A DNA stretch of 64,000 nt from Pseudoalteromonas sp. Scap06 (GTDB taxonomy: Bacteria > Pseudomonadota > Gammaproteobacteria > Enterobacterales > Alteromonadaceae): positions 3,278,501 to 3,342,500 of the forward strand of contig NZ_CP041330.1 of assembly GCF_013394165.1 (NCBI RefSeq). Reading direction: 5' to 3'. Each line of letters begins with the position of its first letter. Within the stretch, counting starts at the first letter, position 1. Below are positions 28,582 to 37,293 of the stretch, one piece after another. The notes beneath the pieces were generated by a model. It saw only the letters and a list, made by a program, of their open reading frames with translations. It ran no database searches and was not told the origin of the DNA. Made by a program: the position numbers and the translations under genes.

Positions 28582-29979
28582 ATGACTAAACTATTCAAAT
28601 TAAAATTAATTGCACTGGCAATAAGCAGCACATTAATCACCGCTTGTGGTGATGCAGAAACAAACATTGTCGAAAAAGACCCAATAGAAGTACCTGATGA
28701 CGGCCACGATCATGGCGATGGTGGCGACCACGGTGATGAATACACTATTGATTCATTAGGTAGGCTTGCGATACTTGCTGGCGATAGCAACGAAGCGAAC
28801 TTTTTCGACTTAGACGACAATGAGCTTCTTGATACATTCACTCTTACTAATGATTCAAACACGCTATCGTCGTCGCCTGACTTTCGTTATGCCGTGATTG
28901 CTAGTCGCGCTCAAGATTACCTCGGCTTTATAGACGGTGGCTTATGGCGTGAAGATCACGGCGCACATCTTCATGATTACGAACAAAGCCCTGAGTTTAG
29001 CAGTTATGAGCTAACTAGCGGCAGTCGCCCTACTCACTTGGTAAAGCACGATGGTCAGTTAGCGGTATTTTATGATGGTGATGCAGCATCAGGCACAACT
29101 GCGTCTGTTGAAGTATTAACAGATAACGACATAACAAACGCAACAGCGACCTTACCTGGTATTAGTTACGACATTAATATGCATGGTGTAGCAGAGCCTC
29201 GTGGAGAGCATTTATTAGCGACCCTTCGCCGCGATGATGCACAGAGTACATCAAACGCTAAAATTTTGCCGGATCAGGTAGGTGTTTATCACTTTCATGA
29301 TGGCGAATACGAACTTGAACAAACGTTAGAGTTAACATGCCCTGATTTGCACGGCGCAGCACAAAACCATGATTACGTAGCCTTCGGCTGTAGTGACGGT
29401 GTGCTATTAGCCCACCAGCATGATGACGAATACCACGCTGAAAAAGTAGCAAATATTGCTGCAGTAGGTGACTTGCGCATTGGTACGATATACGGCCATG
29501 AAGACAGTGACAACTTTATTGGTATTGCGTCTGGTCACGGCGGCGGCCCTGCAGTGCTCTTAAGCATTAACCCTGCGGAAGCTGAAATGGAAGAACTAGA
29601 ATGGCAACTAGCCGATGGCGCAAGCGCTGTTTCTTACTCTTTCTCAGCGAATGGCGAGCACTTTTTAGTTTTAGACAGCCTAGGCTTTTTAAATGTGCTT
29701 GAGGCGCATGCGCACGACGATCACATACACTGGGAGCTAGCAGGTCAAGTTGATATTACACAAGAAGATGTAACAACAATGCCTGAAGGCATGAAGTTTA
29801 GTATGACAGTAGCGCAAAATGGTCAGTTTGCTTACGTAGCCGACCCAATAGCCCAACACGTTGTGCAAGTACACCTAGAAGACTTAGAAATTGAAGGTGA
29901 ACTAGAACTTACATTCCCACCAGCCGCGATCACTTGGTTAGGTATTGCACAAGAGGAAGAGCACGACCACGTACATTAA
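28582..29979 (+). CDS. AztD-like zinc-chaperone beta-propeller lipoprotein
   Basis: This 465-residue protein has a lipobox (LITACGDAE), an N-terminal His/Asp cluster (DDGHDHGDGGDHGDE), and a repetitive seven-bladed-propeller-like body with many His residues (DHGAHLHDYE, HQHDDEYHAEK, HAHDDHIHWE). It ends in EEEHDHVH. The pattern fits the AztD family of periplasmic zinc chaperones. Those normally hand zinc to an AztC substrate-binding protein, but no AztABC transporter is in the window. It shares the Zur-type promoter with the receptor. Here it may be anchored to a membrane rather than soluble, which would be a variation on characterised AztD. Confidence 0.78.
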   Translation: MTKLFKLKLIALAISSTLITACGDAETNIVEKDPIEVPDDGHDHGDGGDHGDEYTIDSLGRLAILAGDSNEANFFDLDDNELLDTFTLTNDSNTLSSSPDFRYAVIASRAQDYLGFIDGGLWREDHGAHLHDYEQSPEFSSYELTSGSRPTHLVKHDGQLAVFYDGDAASGTTASVEVLTDNDITNATATLPGISYDINMHGVAEPRGEHLLATLRRDDAQSTSNAKILPDQVGVYHFHDGEYELEQTLELTCPDLHGAAQNHDYVAFGCSDGVLLAHQHDDEYHAEKVANIAAVGDLRIGTIYGHEDSDNFIGIASGHGGGPAVLLSINPAEAEMEELEWQLADGASAVSYSFSANGEHFLVLDSLGFLNVLEAHAHDDHIHWELAGQVDITQEDVTTMPEGMKFSMTVAQNGQFAYVADPIAQHVVQVHLEDLEIEGELELTFPPAAITWLGIAQEEEHDHVH

Positions 29980-30010
29980 TTTTACGCTTTAAAAAGAGTA
30001 CTCCCTTGAA

Positions 30011-30038
30011 GGTTGGCATTTTAATGCCAACCTTTTTT
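30011..30038 (+). terminator. Terminator of the zinc-receptor operon
   Basis: GGTTGGCATT and AATGCCAACC form a perfect stem with a minimal TT loop, followed by six T residues. Confidence 0.88.
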
Positions 30039-30133
30039 ATTCACATTTTGTAACAGACCTTTTATCGTAAGTGCATCGCTATTTTGCACCTTATTGTTAT
30101 GATGGGATAGCTATTAATATAGGATGTAATTCC

Positions 30134-33100
30134 ATGAAAAAACTAACAACATTGGCTCTTGCCTTGGCTGCAGCAATCGCGCCGGGTGTATCGGCCTATG
30201 AGACTAAAGACACTCGTTTACTCCGCTTTCCAGATATCCATAACCAAACCGTTACCTTTGTCTACAGTGGCGATATTTATATTGCGAATACGCAAACAGG
30301 CGAAAGCAAACGCTTAACCGACCATATTGGCTTTGAAACATTTCCTAAGTTTTCCCCTGACGGTAAGCGCATTGCATTTTCAGCCGAGTATAACGGTAGC
30401 CGACAAATTTATGTGATCAACAGTGACGGTTCAAACCTAAAGCAACTTACTTATTATAATGACGTTGGCCCAATGCCACCGCGTGGAGGTTTTGATTACC
30501 GCGTTTTAGATTGGACCGCCGATGGTAAAAATGTGGTATTTAGAGCTAACCGCACACCATGGGGGAAACGTATGGGCCGCCCTTACATGGTTCCTGCAGA
30601 TGGCGGACTTGAACAGCCATTAGCGATTCCAGAAACTGGTGGCGGCATGCTATCTCCAGATGGCAGCAAATATGTTTACACGCCAATTGATCGAGAATTT
30701 CGCACGTGGAAACGTACTCGTGGTGGTCGTGCGCAAGATGTATGGATTTATGATTTAGAAAAAAACACCTCAGAACAACTAACTACAAACCGTGCAACCG
30801 ACCAGCAACCAACTTGGGTTGGTGACGATATTTACTTTGTGTCTGACCGTGATTACACGCTAAACCTTTACCAATACCGCAAAGGCAGCGAACCAAAAAA
30901 ACTTACCAACTATAAAAACTTTGACGTACTTTGGCCTTCAGCTGGCCCAAATGCGATTGTTTATGAAAACGGCGGTTATTTATATCGCTTTGACGCAAAA
31001 ACACAAAAAAGCGCTAAGCTAAGCATTAACATTGCAGGCGTGCGCCAATACGCAATGCCGTATAGCAAAAATGTTAGCGATTTTATTGATTCTATGTCGC
31101 TCTCTCACGATGGTAAACGTGCTGTATTTACTGCCCGTGGTGAGCTGTTTAGCGTACCAATCAAACAAGGGCCTACACGCAACTTATCTTACACAGAGAA
31201 AAGCCGCGAAATAGATGCAAGCTGGTCACCAAATGGGCGTTACATTGCTTACATGAGCGATGAAAGCGGCGAGTACGAAATTTACTTAAAAGATCGCAGT
31301 AAAAACAATGCCATTAAGCAACTTACTAGCAATGGTAACATTTGGCGCTTTACGCCTATTTGGTCACCCGATAGCGCTAAGCTATTGTTTGCAGATAAAA
31401 ACAACACACTTTGGTGGTTAGATGCAAAATCGGGCAAGCAACACAAAATTGATACCGGCATTTACGACGAAGACGGCATTACTCAGTATACGTGGTCGCC
31501 TAATAGCCAAGACATTGTGTATGTTAAAAATAACGAAAACCGTTATGCCTCACTGTGGCACTACAACCTTAAAAAAGAAAAGGTGACGCGCCTAACAGAC
31601 GAAATGAGTAACGAGCAAAACCCAACCTTTTCGCCAGATGGCCAATACCTTTACTTTAGCTCTGAGCGCGACTTTAACCTGGCATTTAGCAGTTACGAGT
31701 TTGACTACATGTTTAACCGCGCCACCCGTATTTATGCGGCCGCAGTAAACGACAGTGTTAAACCGCTTATTGCCTTACAAAGTGATGAAACCACGATTGT
31801 AAAAGACGATGACGACGAAAAAGAAGACGACAAAAAAGTTAAAAACGCACTGCAAAGCAGCGACTTTATGCAGCGTGTTACCGCTCTTAACGCGCCAGCG
31901 GGCGATTACCGTGGCTTAACCGCAGTAAAAGACGGCGTACTGACGCTTGCTAATGGCGCATTACAACTTATAGGTACCGAGCACGACAGTGAGCTAGAAA
32001 CAGTCGCTAAAGGTGTTAGCAATTACACTATATCGAGCAACAGCGAACACCTACTTGTACACACAAGTGGCGGTTACAGCTTAATAGAGCCTAAACCAAA
32101 GCAAGACCTAGACGCCAACAAGCTAGATTTAAGCAAAATGACGCTTAAAATCAACCCGCAAGCTGAGTGGCAACAAATGTACGTAGAAGGCTGGCGCACA
32201 CTGCGTGACTGGTTCTACGACGAAAATCACCACGGTCAAGATTGGGATGCTATTTTAGCTAAATACCAACCTATGGCTGATGCTATTAGCCACCGTAGCG
32301 ACCTTGATTACGTACTTAGCGAAATTGCCGGCGAAATTAACTCAGGTCATATTTACGTGCAATCGGGCGATATGCCAAAAGCCGAACGTAAAAATCACGG
32401 TTTATTAGGCGCTAAGCTTGCAAGCGACCCATCTGGTTACGTAAAAATAGAGCAAATCTTTAAAGGTGAAAACTGGCATAACGATTTCCGCTCACCGCTG
32501 GGGACTACTGGTGTAAAAGCACATAACGGCGATTACATTATTGCGGTAAATGGCCGCTCGGTTAAAGACGTTGCTAACTTTTACGAACTCCTTGAAAACA
32601 CCCAAGGCGAGCAAGTAGAGCTAGTGCTAAACAGCAAACCGCGTAGCAAAGGTGCGTGGCAAGTAACAGTAAAACCGGTAGCCAGTGAGCAAGGTCTACG
32701 TTATTTAGATTGGGTTAACTCGCGTGCAGCCTACGTTAATAAGCTATCAAATGGGCGTATTGGCTATGTGCACCTGCCAAATACAGCCTATGAGGGTAAC
32801 CGCGCCATGTTTAAAAACTACATGCCGCAAACAACCAAAGATGCCATGATTATTGATGACCGTTACAATGGCGGTGGTTTTATTCCTGAGCATATGATCA
32901 CTTGGCTTGCGCGTAAACCGCTTAACTATTGGAAACGCCGTGGTGTAGAGCCAACTAAAACACCGCAGTTTGCGCACAATGGTCCTAAAGCCATGCTAAT
33001 AAATGGCTATTCAAGTTCTGGTGGTGACGCAATCCCTTACTACTTCCGCCAGGCTGGTCTAGGTAAGCTAATTGGTACCCGTACATGGGGTGGCTTAATT

Positions 33101-33355
33101 GGTATTTCTGGTAACCCAAGCCTTGTAGACGGCGGACAAGTAATTGCTGCTACATTCCGTATTTTAGACACAAAAGGTAACTGGATCATAGAAAACGAAG
33201 GTGTTGCACCAGATATTAAAGTAATTGATCGTCCAGAGCTTATTTATAAAGGCCAAGATCCATCAATAGAGCGTGCTGTACAAGAGTTATTAAAGGAGCT
33301 TAAAGAAAATCCTAAACAACCCTTAGTGATACCACCAGCACCTTCTAAGTTTTAA
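30134..33355 (+). CDS. Tricorn-type S41 protease
   Basis: This protein of about 1073 residues starts at the ATG at 30134, which has AGGA upstream and gives a proper signal peptide (LALAAAIAPGVSA-Y). It has two beta-propeller regions: residues about 25-330 with TolB-like repeats such as FPKFSPDGKRIAFSAEYNG, and about 340-650 with SPNGRYIAYMSDESGEYEIY. A core region, a PDZ domain (about 770-860) and an S41 domain follow, with the Ser in NGYSSSGGDAIPYY. This is the tricorn layout, which degrades peptides after proteolysis; bacterial relatives like this are secreted. It is a monocistronic gene. Confidence 0.88.
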   Translation: MKKLTTLALALAAAIAPGVSAYETKDTRLLRFPDIHNQTVTFVYSGDIYIANTQTGESKRLTDHIGFETFPKFSPDGKRIAFSAEYNGSRQIYVINSDGSNLKQLTYYNDVGPMPPRGGFDYRVLDWTADGKNVVFRANRTPWGKRMGRPYMVPADGGLEQPLAIPETGGGMLSPDGSKYVYTPIDREFRTWKRTRGGRAQDVWIYDLEKNTSEQLTTNRATDQQPTWVGDDIYFVSDRDYTLNLYQYRKGSEPKKLTNYKNFDVLWPSAGPNAIVYENGGYLYRFDAKTQKSAKLSINIAGVRQYAMPYSKNVSDFIDSMSLSHDGKRAVFTARGELFSVPIKQGPTRNLSYTEKSREIDASWSPNGRYIAYMSDESGEYEIYLKDRSKNNAIKQLTSNGNIWRFTPIWSPDSAKLLFADKNNTLWWLDAKSGKQHKIDTGIYDEDGITQYTWSPNSQDIVYVKNNENRYASLWHYNLKKEKVTRLTDEMSNEQNPTFSPDGQYLYFSSERDFNLAFSSYEFDYMFNRATRIYAAAVNDSVKPLIALQSDETTIVKDDDDEKEDDKKVKNALQSSDFMQRVTALNAPAGDYRGLTAVKDGVLTLANGALQLIGTEHDSELETVAKGVSNYTISSNSEHLLVHTSGGYSLIEPKPKQDLDANKLDLSKMTLKINPQAEWQQMYVEGWRTLRDWFYDENHHGQDWDAILAKYQPMADAISHRSDLDYVLSEIAGEINSGHIYVQSGDMPKAERKNHGLLGAKLASDPSGYVKIEQIFKGENWHNDFRSPLGTTGVKAHNGDYIIAVNGRSVKDVANFYELLENTQGEQVELVLNSKPRSKGAWQVTVKPVASEQGLRYLDWVNSRAAYVNKLSNGRIGYVHLPNTAYEGNRAMFKNYMPQTTKDAMIIDDRYNGGGFIPEHMITWLARKPLNYWKRRGVEPTKTPQFAHNGPKAMLINGYSSSGGDAIPYYFRQAGLGKLIGTRTWGGLIGISGNPSLVDGGQVIAATFRILDTKGNWIIENEGVAPDIKVIDRPELIYKGQDPSIERAVQELLKELKENPKQPLVIPPAPSKF

Positions 33356-33388
33356 TTTGCTGCATAGCTAAACAAGCTAATACCAATA

Positions 33389-33417
33389 AAAAACCCTGCA
33401 AATTTGCAGGGTTTTTT
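33389..33417. terminator. Bidirectional terminator
   Basis: AAACCCTGCAAATTTGCAGGGTTT is a 24-base perfect palindrome flanked by A and T runs, serving the convergent protease and helicase genes. Confidence 0.88.
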
Positions 33418-33452
33418 ATGACTTGGATTTAATGACTTATATGTATTAAGGC

Positions 33453-34751
33453 TTACCTTTTTCTCCAGCCGCTCCATACATCATCTTCTTGGTTGGCTTT
33501 TTTCTTCTTTTTCTTACCTGTACCTTCTGGCTTGGCCATTGGCTTGTCGTTTTTTAGCGCCTCAGCCGCATCAAGGTTGGCTTGGTTTACAGCAAAACCT
33601 GCTACCTCTTCGCGCTCTAAGCGAAGTTTGTTTTTCTTTTCGATAATTCTAAAGTGATGGAAGTCTTCATAATCAATTAACGATAACGCTAAACCGACTT
33701 CACCAGCACGGCCGCTTCGGCCAATACGGTGCATATAATCAGCAGGGCTGCGCGGTAAGTTAAAGTTAATAACAACAGGCAGTTTGGCAATATCTAAACC
33801 ACGGGCTGCTATATCGGTGGCAATAAGTACTTCTATTTCGCCAGCTTTAAACTTTTCGATTACCCAAGTACGCTCGCTTTGGCCTTTATCGCCATGGAAT
33901 ACTTGTGCGTTCACGCCGCGTTTTTCAAGTTTGCTGGCTAAGTGCTCACAATCTTTTTTAGCGTTTACAAAAATCAGCGCTTGGCGCCATTTATGCTGCT
34001 TAATTAAATGCGCCAAAACCGTGGTTTTTTCACCTTTATTAACCGTAAATACACGCTGTACTAAAGTGCTTTCGTCTTTGCTTTGAACTTGTATTTCAAC
34101 AGGATTGGTTAACAGCTTTTGTGTTAATTGTGTGACTTGCTCTGGGAACGTCGCTGAAAACAACATGGTTTGCTTTTTAGCTGGCATTAACGCCAACAGC
34201 TCTGCAAGCTCTTCGGTAAAGCCAAGGCTTAACATGCGATCAGCTTCATCAAGCACTAAGGTTGAAACTTTATCAAGCTTAATAGCATTGCTTGATATTA
34301 AGTCAAGTAAACGCCCTGGCGTTGCAACAATGATATCAGCACCGCCGCGAAGTGCTTGCATCTGGGTATTAACCGACACACCACCAAATACCGCCACCGT
34401 TTTAATGGCGCCATTAAAATTAGCAGAATACGATTTAACACTATCGGCTACCTGCACTGCCAGCTCGCGAGTAGGTACCAAAATAAGCCCTGTTACAAAG
34501 TTGCCTTTGCTCGCTGCTTTTTTAGCACCTTGCGCTAAAAATAGCGTTTGTAGCATAGGCAAAGCAAAGGTTGCTGTTTTACCTGAGCCGGTATTTGCCC
34601 CCGCAATTAAGTCACTCCCCGCCAAGATACTTGGAATTGCTTTTGCCTGAATCGGCGTAGGTTGCGTGTATTCAAGGTCAGACAAACGAGCAATTAGCTC
34701 TGGAATAAGGCCAAGTTCGTTGAAATTACTAGGATTTGCGGCTGAGGTCAT
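33453..34751 (-). CDS. DEAD-box RNA helicase, RhlE-like
   Basis: This 432-residue protein has all superfamily II motifs: Q-motif YTQPTPIQAKAIP, motif I ANTGSGKT, PTRELAVQ, TPGRLLD, motif II LDEADRML, motif III FSATF, IVFVNAKKDCEHL-type motif IV, ARGLDIAKLP and HRIGRSGRAG. The C-terminal tail is basic (GKKKKKKANQ), as in RhlE relatives that act on rRNA during ribosome assembly or on mRNA in decay. It stands alone on the minus strand. The exact subfamily (RhlE or SrmB) cannot be fixed by eye. Confidence 0.9.
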   Translation of the reverse strand: MTSAANPSNFNELGLIPELIARLSDLEYTQPTPIQAKAIPSILAGSDLIAGANTGSGKTATFALPMLQTLFLAQGAKKAASKGNFVTGLILVPTRELAVQVADSVKSYSANFNGAIKTVAVFGGVSVNTQMQALRGGADIIVATPGRLLDLISSNAIKLDKVSTLVLDEADRMLSLGFTEELAELLALMPAKKQTMLFSATFPEQVTQLTQKLLTNPVEIQVQSKDESTLVQRVFTVNKGEKTTVLAHLIKQHKWRQALIFVNAKKDCEHLASKLEKRGVNAQVFHGDKGQSERTWVIEKFKAGEIEVLIATDIAARGLDIAKLPVVINFNLPRSPADYMHRIGRSGRAGEVGLALSLIDYEDFHHFRIIEKKNKLRLEREEVAGFAVNQANLDAAEALKNDKPMAKPEGTGKKKKKKANQEDDVWSGWRKR

Positions 34752-35011
34752 AAAAGGTGCGGGCTCATTGCTAAAAATAGCCTGTAATTTTAGCGTATTT
34801 AGCAGCTATTAAGTAGAGGTTAGTGATTTAAATAAAATGCATCTTGCTTTATTAAACGATGATTCTCTGAATATCGCTTTGCATTAATACTATTTTTCAC
34901 ATACATCAATCATTACAAATAATAGCTGAACACGCTGTATTATTGATTTCAGCATTTCAAGTGTGTTATTTTTGCAGCCTGATGGATTAATTTTAGATGC
35001 AAGGAAATGTC

Positions 35012-36100
35012 ATGTCTCAATTTGATTTATGTTTCAATACGAAAAGTCGAGCAAGCTTACCTTTTAACAGTAATAACTTAGAGCAATTAAAGCGATTTAG
35101 AGAGGATAACCCTCATATTATAGGTAACTTTATACCTCAAGGAACCCCGTTCATTTTAAGAACTCCACAATCTGGGGATATGAGTGATTTCAGGCGATCT
35201 CGTCCTGACATAGCTTGTGCACTTGATAATACGGTGTCTTGGCCTGAGCATACAAAGAGAAATGTCAGTACTATAGTAAACAACTTCGGTGATGAAGATG
35301 CTTTGGCTATTGCCGCGCTATACGATGCGGAAATATCTCCATATGTTGATAAAGTAAGAGGTTTAACGAGTCAACAAGTTCTTGGAAGAAATCTTGATAC
35401 CTTGACTGCCACTGGCGCAGCACTTACCTCATTAGAGTCAAGCCAAGTGAGATTAAGTACATTTGGAAAAGCGATTCTAAAATACCAAACTAGCTTAATT
35501 GAAATTAGAAAAGCATCGCAGAACAAGCAGCCTAAATTAGAATTAATCAAACTAGGTAACAAAGCAAAGCAAGCCCATCTAGAGTTAAACACTGTATTTA
35601 AAAGAGAAATGGTTAAATTCAAAGGCAAAGTGAAAGCATCTGCACGGGGTAATATCTGGTCTAATGCGCAGCGAGGCATAGATACAGCAAGAAGCGCAAG
35701 AAGTTCAGCTCCCTTGCAATTAACTTCTTTAGCTAACATACAGCACTTACGTAAATTAGAGCAAGGATCCAATATTGCAGGAAAGTTTGTCATTGCGATT
35801 GATGCAGGTCTTCGAGCTGATAGCGTTTATGACGATTACAAAGCAGGTAAAGACTGGCAGCGCAGTGCAGTAAGGGAAGCTACAGGTTTTGGTTTAGGGA
35901 CAGCTGCAGGAGCATATGTTGGCGGTACGACTATAACCGCAGGGGTAGGAATAGCAATTGCAATGGGTCCAGTTGGCTGGGTAATTCTTATAGGTGTAGG
36001 CTTGGGGGCTGGTTATGCTGCAGCTAAAGTTGGTGATGCTGTTGGAAAGGGTTTCTCAGGTCTAGTTTATGACCTTAGCTCTAATATAAGCTGGTTTTAA
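35012..36100 (+). CDS. Putative membrane-active toxin with glycine-rich C-terminus
   Basis: This 362-residue protein is not from a family I recognise. The start at 35012 has AAGGAA upstream; an earlier ATG at 34997 overlaps that ribosome site. Residues 1 to about 280 are soluble and helical, with many Lys/Arg and no signal peptide. Residues about 285-350 form a Gly/Ala-rich hydrophobic segment (GLGTAAGAYVGG, GVGIAIAMGPVGW), able to form two membrane hairpins. That architecture is seen in contact-dependent or type VI pore-forming effectors. Two candidate immunity genes follow 4 bases later. The toxin role is inferred from architecture and context; no secretion gene is adjacent. Confidence 0.5.
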   Translation: MSQFDLCFNTKSRASLPFNSNNLEQLKRFREDNPHIIGNFIPQGTPFILRTPQSGDMSDFRRSRPDIACALDNTVSWPEHTKRNVSTIVNNFGDEDALAIAALYDAEISPYVDKVRGLTSQQVLGRNLDTLTATGAALTSLESSQVRLSTFGKAILKYQTSLIEIRKASQNKQPKLELIKLGNKAKQAHLELNTVFKREMVKFKGKVKASARGNIWSNAQRGIDTARSARSSAPLQLTSLANIQHLRKLEQGSNIAGKFVIAIDAGLRADSVYDDYKAGKDWQRSAVREATGFGLGTAAGAYVGGTTITAGVGIAIAMGPVGWVILIGVGLGAGYAAAKVGDAVGKGFSGLVYDLSSNISWF

Positions 36101-36103
36101 GCT

Positions 36104-36466
36104 ATGTATCTTATGCCTGAAACTTTTTACTGGATAATAACTGGGCCATTTATAATTGCTTTTCTTATTTCAGCTTTGTGCTTCACTCGTATTTCAATGA
36201 AACACATAGAGAAGAAAATGCGTGAGGAAGGGATACATGAGCCACTTTGGGATAAAGGACTGGGCATAAGAGTGAGCATGTATGGCAAAGTAATAAGGCG
36301 GCAAAAACCCGCAAAGGCGACGGTTGTTAATGACGAAGCAATTTTACGACACGCCAGACCTATCGATTTAATTTTAGCTCGCACAATGCATTACTCTTTC
36401 GTAATTATGATGACCCTAGCTGTATATGGTTATTTTGCATATGACTTAGGTGAGCGCGCTTATTAA
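36104..36466 (+). CDS. Two-helix membrane protein, candidate immunity protein (copy 1)
   Basis: This 120-residue protein has one membrane helix at each end (residues about 7-27 and 96-116). A central cytoplasmic segment between them is rich in charged residues (HIEKKMREEGIHEPLWDKG, YGKVIRRQKPAKATVV). It starts 4 bases after the putative toxin stop, so it is co-translated with it. Small multi-helix membrane proteins directly downstream of pore-forming toxins are typical immunity proteins; here the role is inferred. The family is not recognised. Confidence 0.6.
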   Translation: MYLMPETFYWIITGPFIIAFLISALCFTRISMKHIEKKMREEGIHEPLWDKGLGIRVSMYGKVIRRQKPAKATVVNDEAILRHARPIDLILARTMHYSFVIMMTLAVYGYFAYDLGERAY

Positions 36467-36535
36467 TTTCATGACGAAATTATAGGCAGAAGGTTTTATG
36501 CTACAGAAAATCACTTGTACCTTAATATATGCTTA

Positions 36536-36560
36536 CTTCTCTGATATAAATTGGTTTTAA
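36536..36560 (+). repeat. Duplicated 3' tail of the toxin gene
   Basis: These bases resemble the last codons of the toxin gene (about 36076-36100). Both read through a CT-rich stretch into ATATAA-x-TGGTTTTAA, coding NISWF-stop in the toxin and INWF-stop here. The duplicated tail lies directly before the second candidate immunity gene, in the same arrangement as in the first copy. It indicates that toxin tail plus immunity gene were duplicated as a unit. Confidence 0.7.
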
Positions 36561-36563
36561 ATC

Positions 36564-36926
36564 ATGTATGTGATGCCTGAAAAGATTTTTTTATTTATAT
36601 CTTTACCAATAATAATTAGCTATCTAATTTCAACTTTATGCTTTACTCGTATTTCAATGAAACATATTGAGAAAAAAATGCGTGAGGAAGGGATACATGA
36701 ACCACTTTGGGATAAAGGGCTGGGCATAAGAGTGAGCATGTATGGCAAAGTAATAAGGCGGCAAAAACCCGCAAAAGCGACGGTTGTTAATGACGAAGCT
36801 ATTTTGCGACACGCCAGACCTATCGATCTAATTTTAGCTCGCGTAATGCATATATCATTTATAGGTTTGATGTTCGTAATTGCCTATGGCTACTTTGCCT
36901 ATGATTTAGGTAATCGCGCAGACTAA
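36564..36926 (+). CDS. Two-helix membrane protein, candidate immunity protein (copy 2)
   Basis: This 120-residue protein is identical to copy 1 across the central block of about 75 residues (from CFTRISMKHIEKKMREEG through ILRHARPIDLILAR). It differs mostly in the two membrane helices. The pattern of a conserved middle and changed helices is what would be expected if the helices decide which toxin is recognised, but this is inference. It follows a vestigial toxin tail and ends at a compact hairpin. Confidence 0.6.
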   Translation: MYVMPEKIFLFISLPIIISYLISTLCFTRISMKHIEKKMREEGIHEPLWDKGLGIRVSMYGKVIRRQKPAKATVVNDEAILRHARPIDLILARVMHISFIGLMFVIAYGYFAYDLGNRAD

Positions 36927-36948
36927 AAAGGAGCACAAAGCGCCTTTT
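36926..36948 (+). terminator. Candidate terminator after the immunity array
   Basis: AAAAGG-A-GC and GC-G-CCTTTT pair around a five-base loop with one mismatch. The stem starts within the stop codon of the second copy. Confidence 0.6.
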
Positions 36949-36982
36949 ACATCAAACCTGTCGCCTATTGATTTTAAAATTT

Positions 36983-37186
36983 TTAGGCCGACTTTGCCAA
37001 ATTGCGTGGTTCGTCAACATCTGTGCTTTAATTACCGCTTTATAGTGCGACAGTGATTACACGCATAGTCATCTGACTCACAGTATGAGTATTTACCAGT
37101 AAACTCTTCTTAGTCTGCAATACCATCAGCAAGTAATATTGCTTCTTCTAATTTGTTTGGTAAAGCTTTAATCACGTTAAAGATCA
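36983..37186 (-). pseudogene. glmS: Decayed 3' fragment of glmS
   Basis: The minus strand from about 37186 to 36983 aligns with three separate parts of the 3' third of the intact glmS at 58.7-60.5 kb. The lowest part restores, after one missing base, the ending KGTDVDEPRNLAKSA-stop against [18 protein letters not shown] in the intact gene. A second block (about 37053-37100) matches the region coding MRVINV and neighbours, after a deletion of about 60 bases. A third (37100-37186) matches a more distant internal stretch. It is on the same strand as glmS, diverged in sequence, and not translatable. It retains the C-terminal codons that TnsD/TniQ proteins recognise as attTn7. Confidence 0.8.
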
Positions 37187-37263
37187 CTCTTTGAATCTAA
37201 ACCCTACTCTTGTAATTAATTTGACTGTCACCGAGAGCACTCCAAACTTAAAGAGGCTTTCAT

Positions 37264-37286
37264 AAAAAGCCAACAACTAAGTTGGC
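37264..37286 (-). terminator. Terminator of the esterase gene
   Basis: On the minus strand GCCAAC and GTTGGC pair around a six-base loop, followed by five T residues; 8 bases past the esterase stop. Confidence 0.75.
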
Positions 37287-37293
37287 AATATTA

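Noticed and set aside
34105..34650. Plus-strand frame of 181 codons opposite the DEAD-box helicase
   Set aside because: It is antisense to conserved helicase motifs and shows no domain or ribosome site.
36940..36985. Possible end of a second Tn7-like element just past the vestigial glmS
   Set aside because: A TGTAAAAGG stretch exists on the minus strand, but no matching inverted repeat or site array was found, and the bases are explained by the hairpin after the second immunity-like gene.
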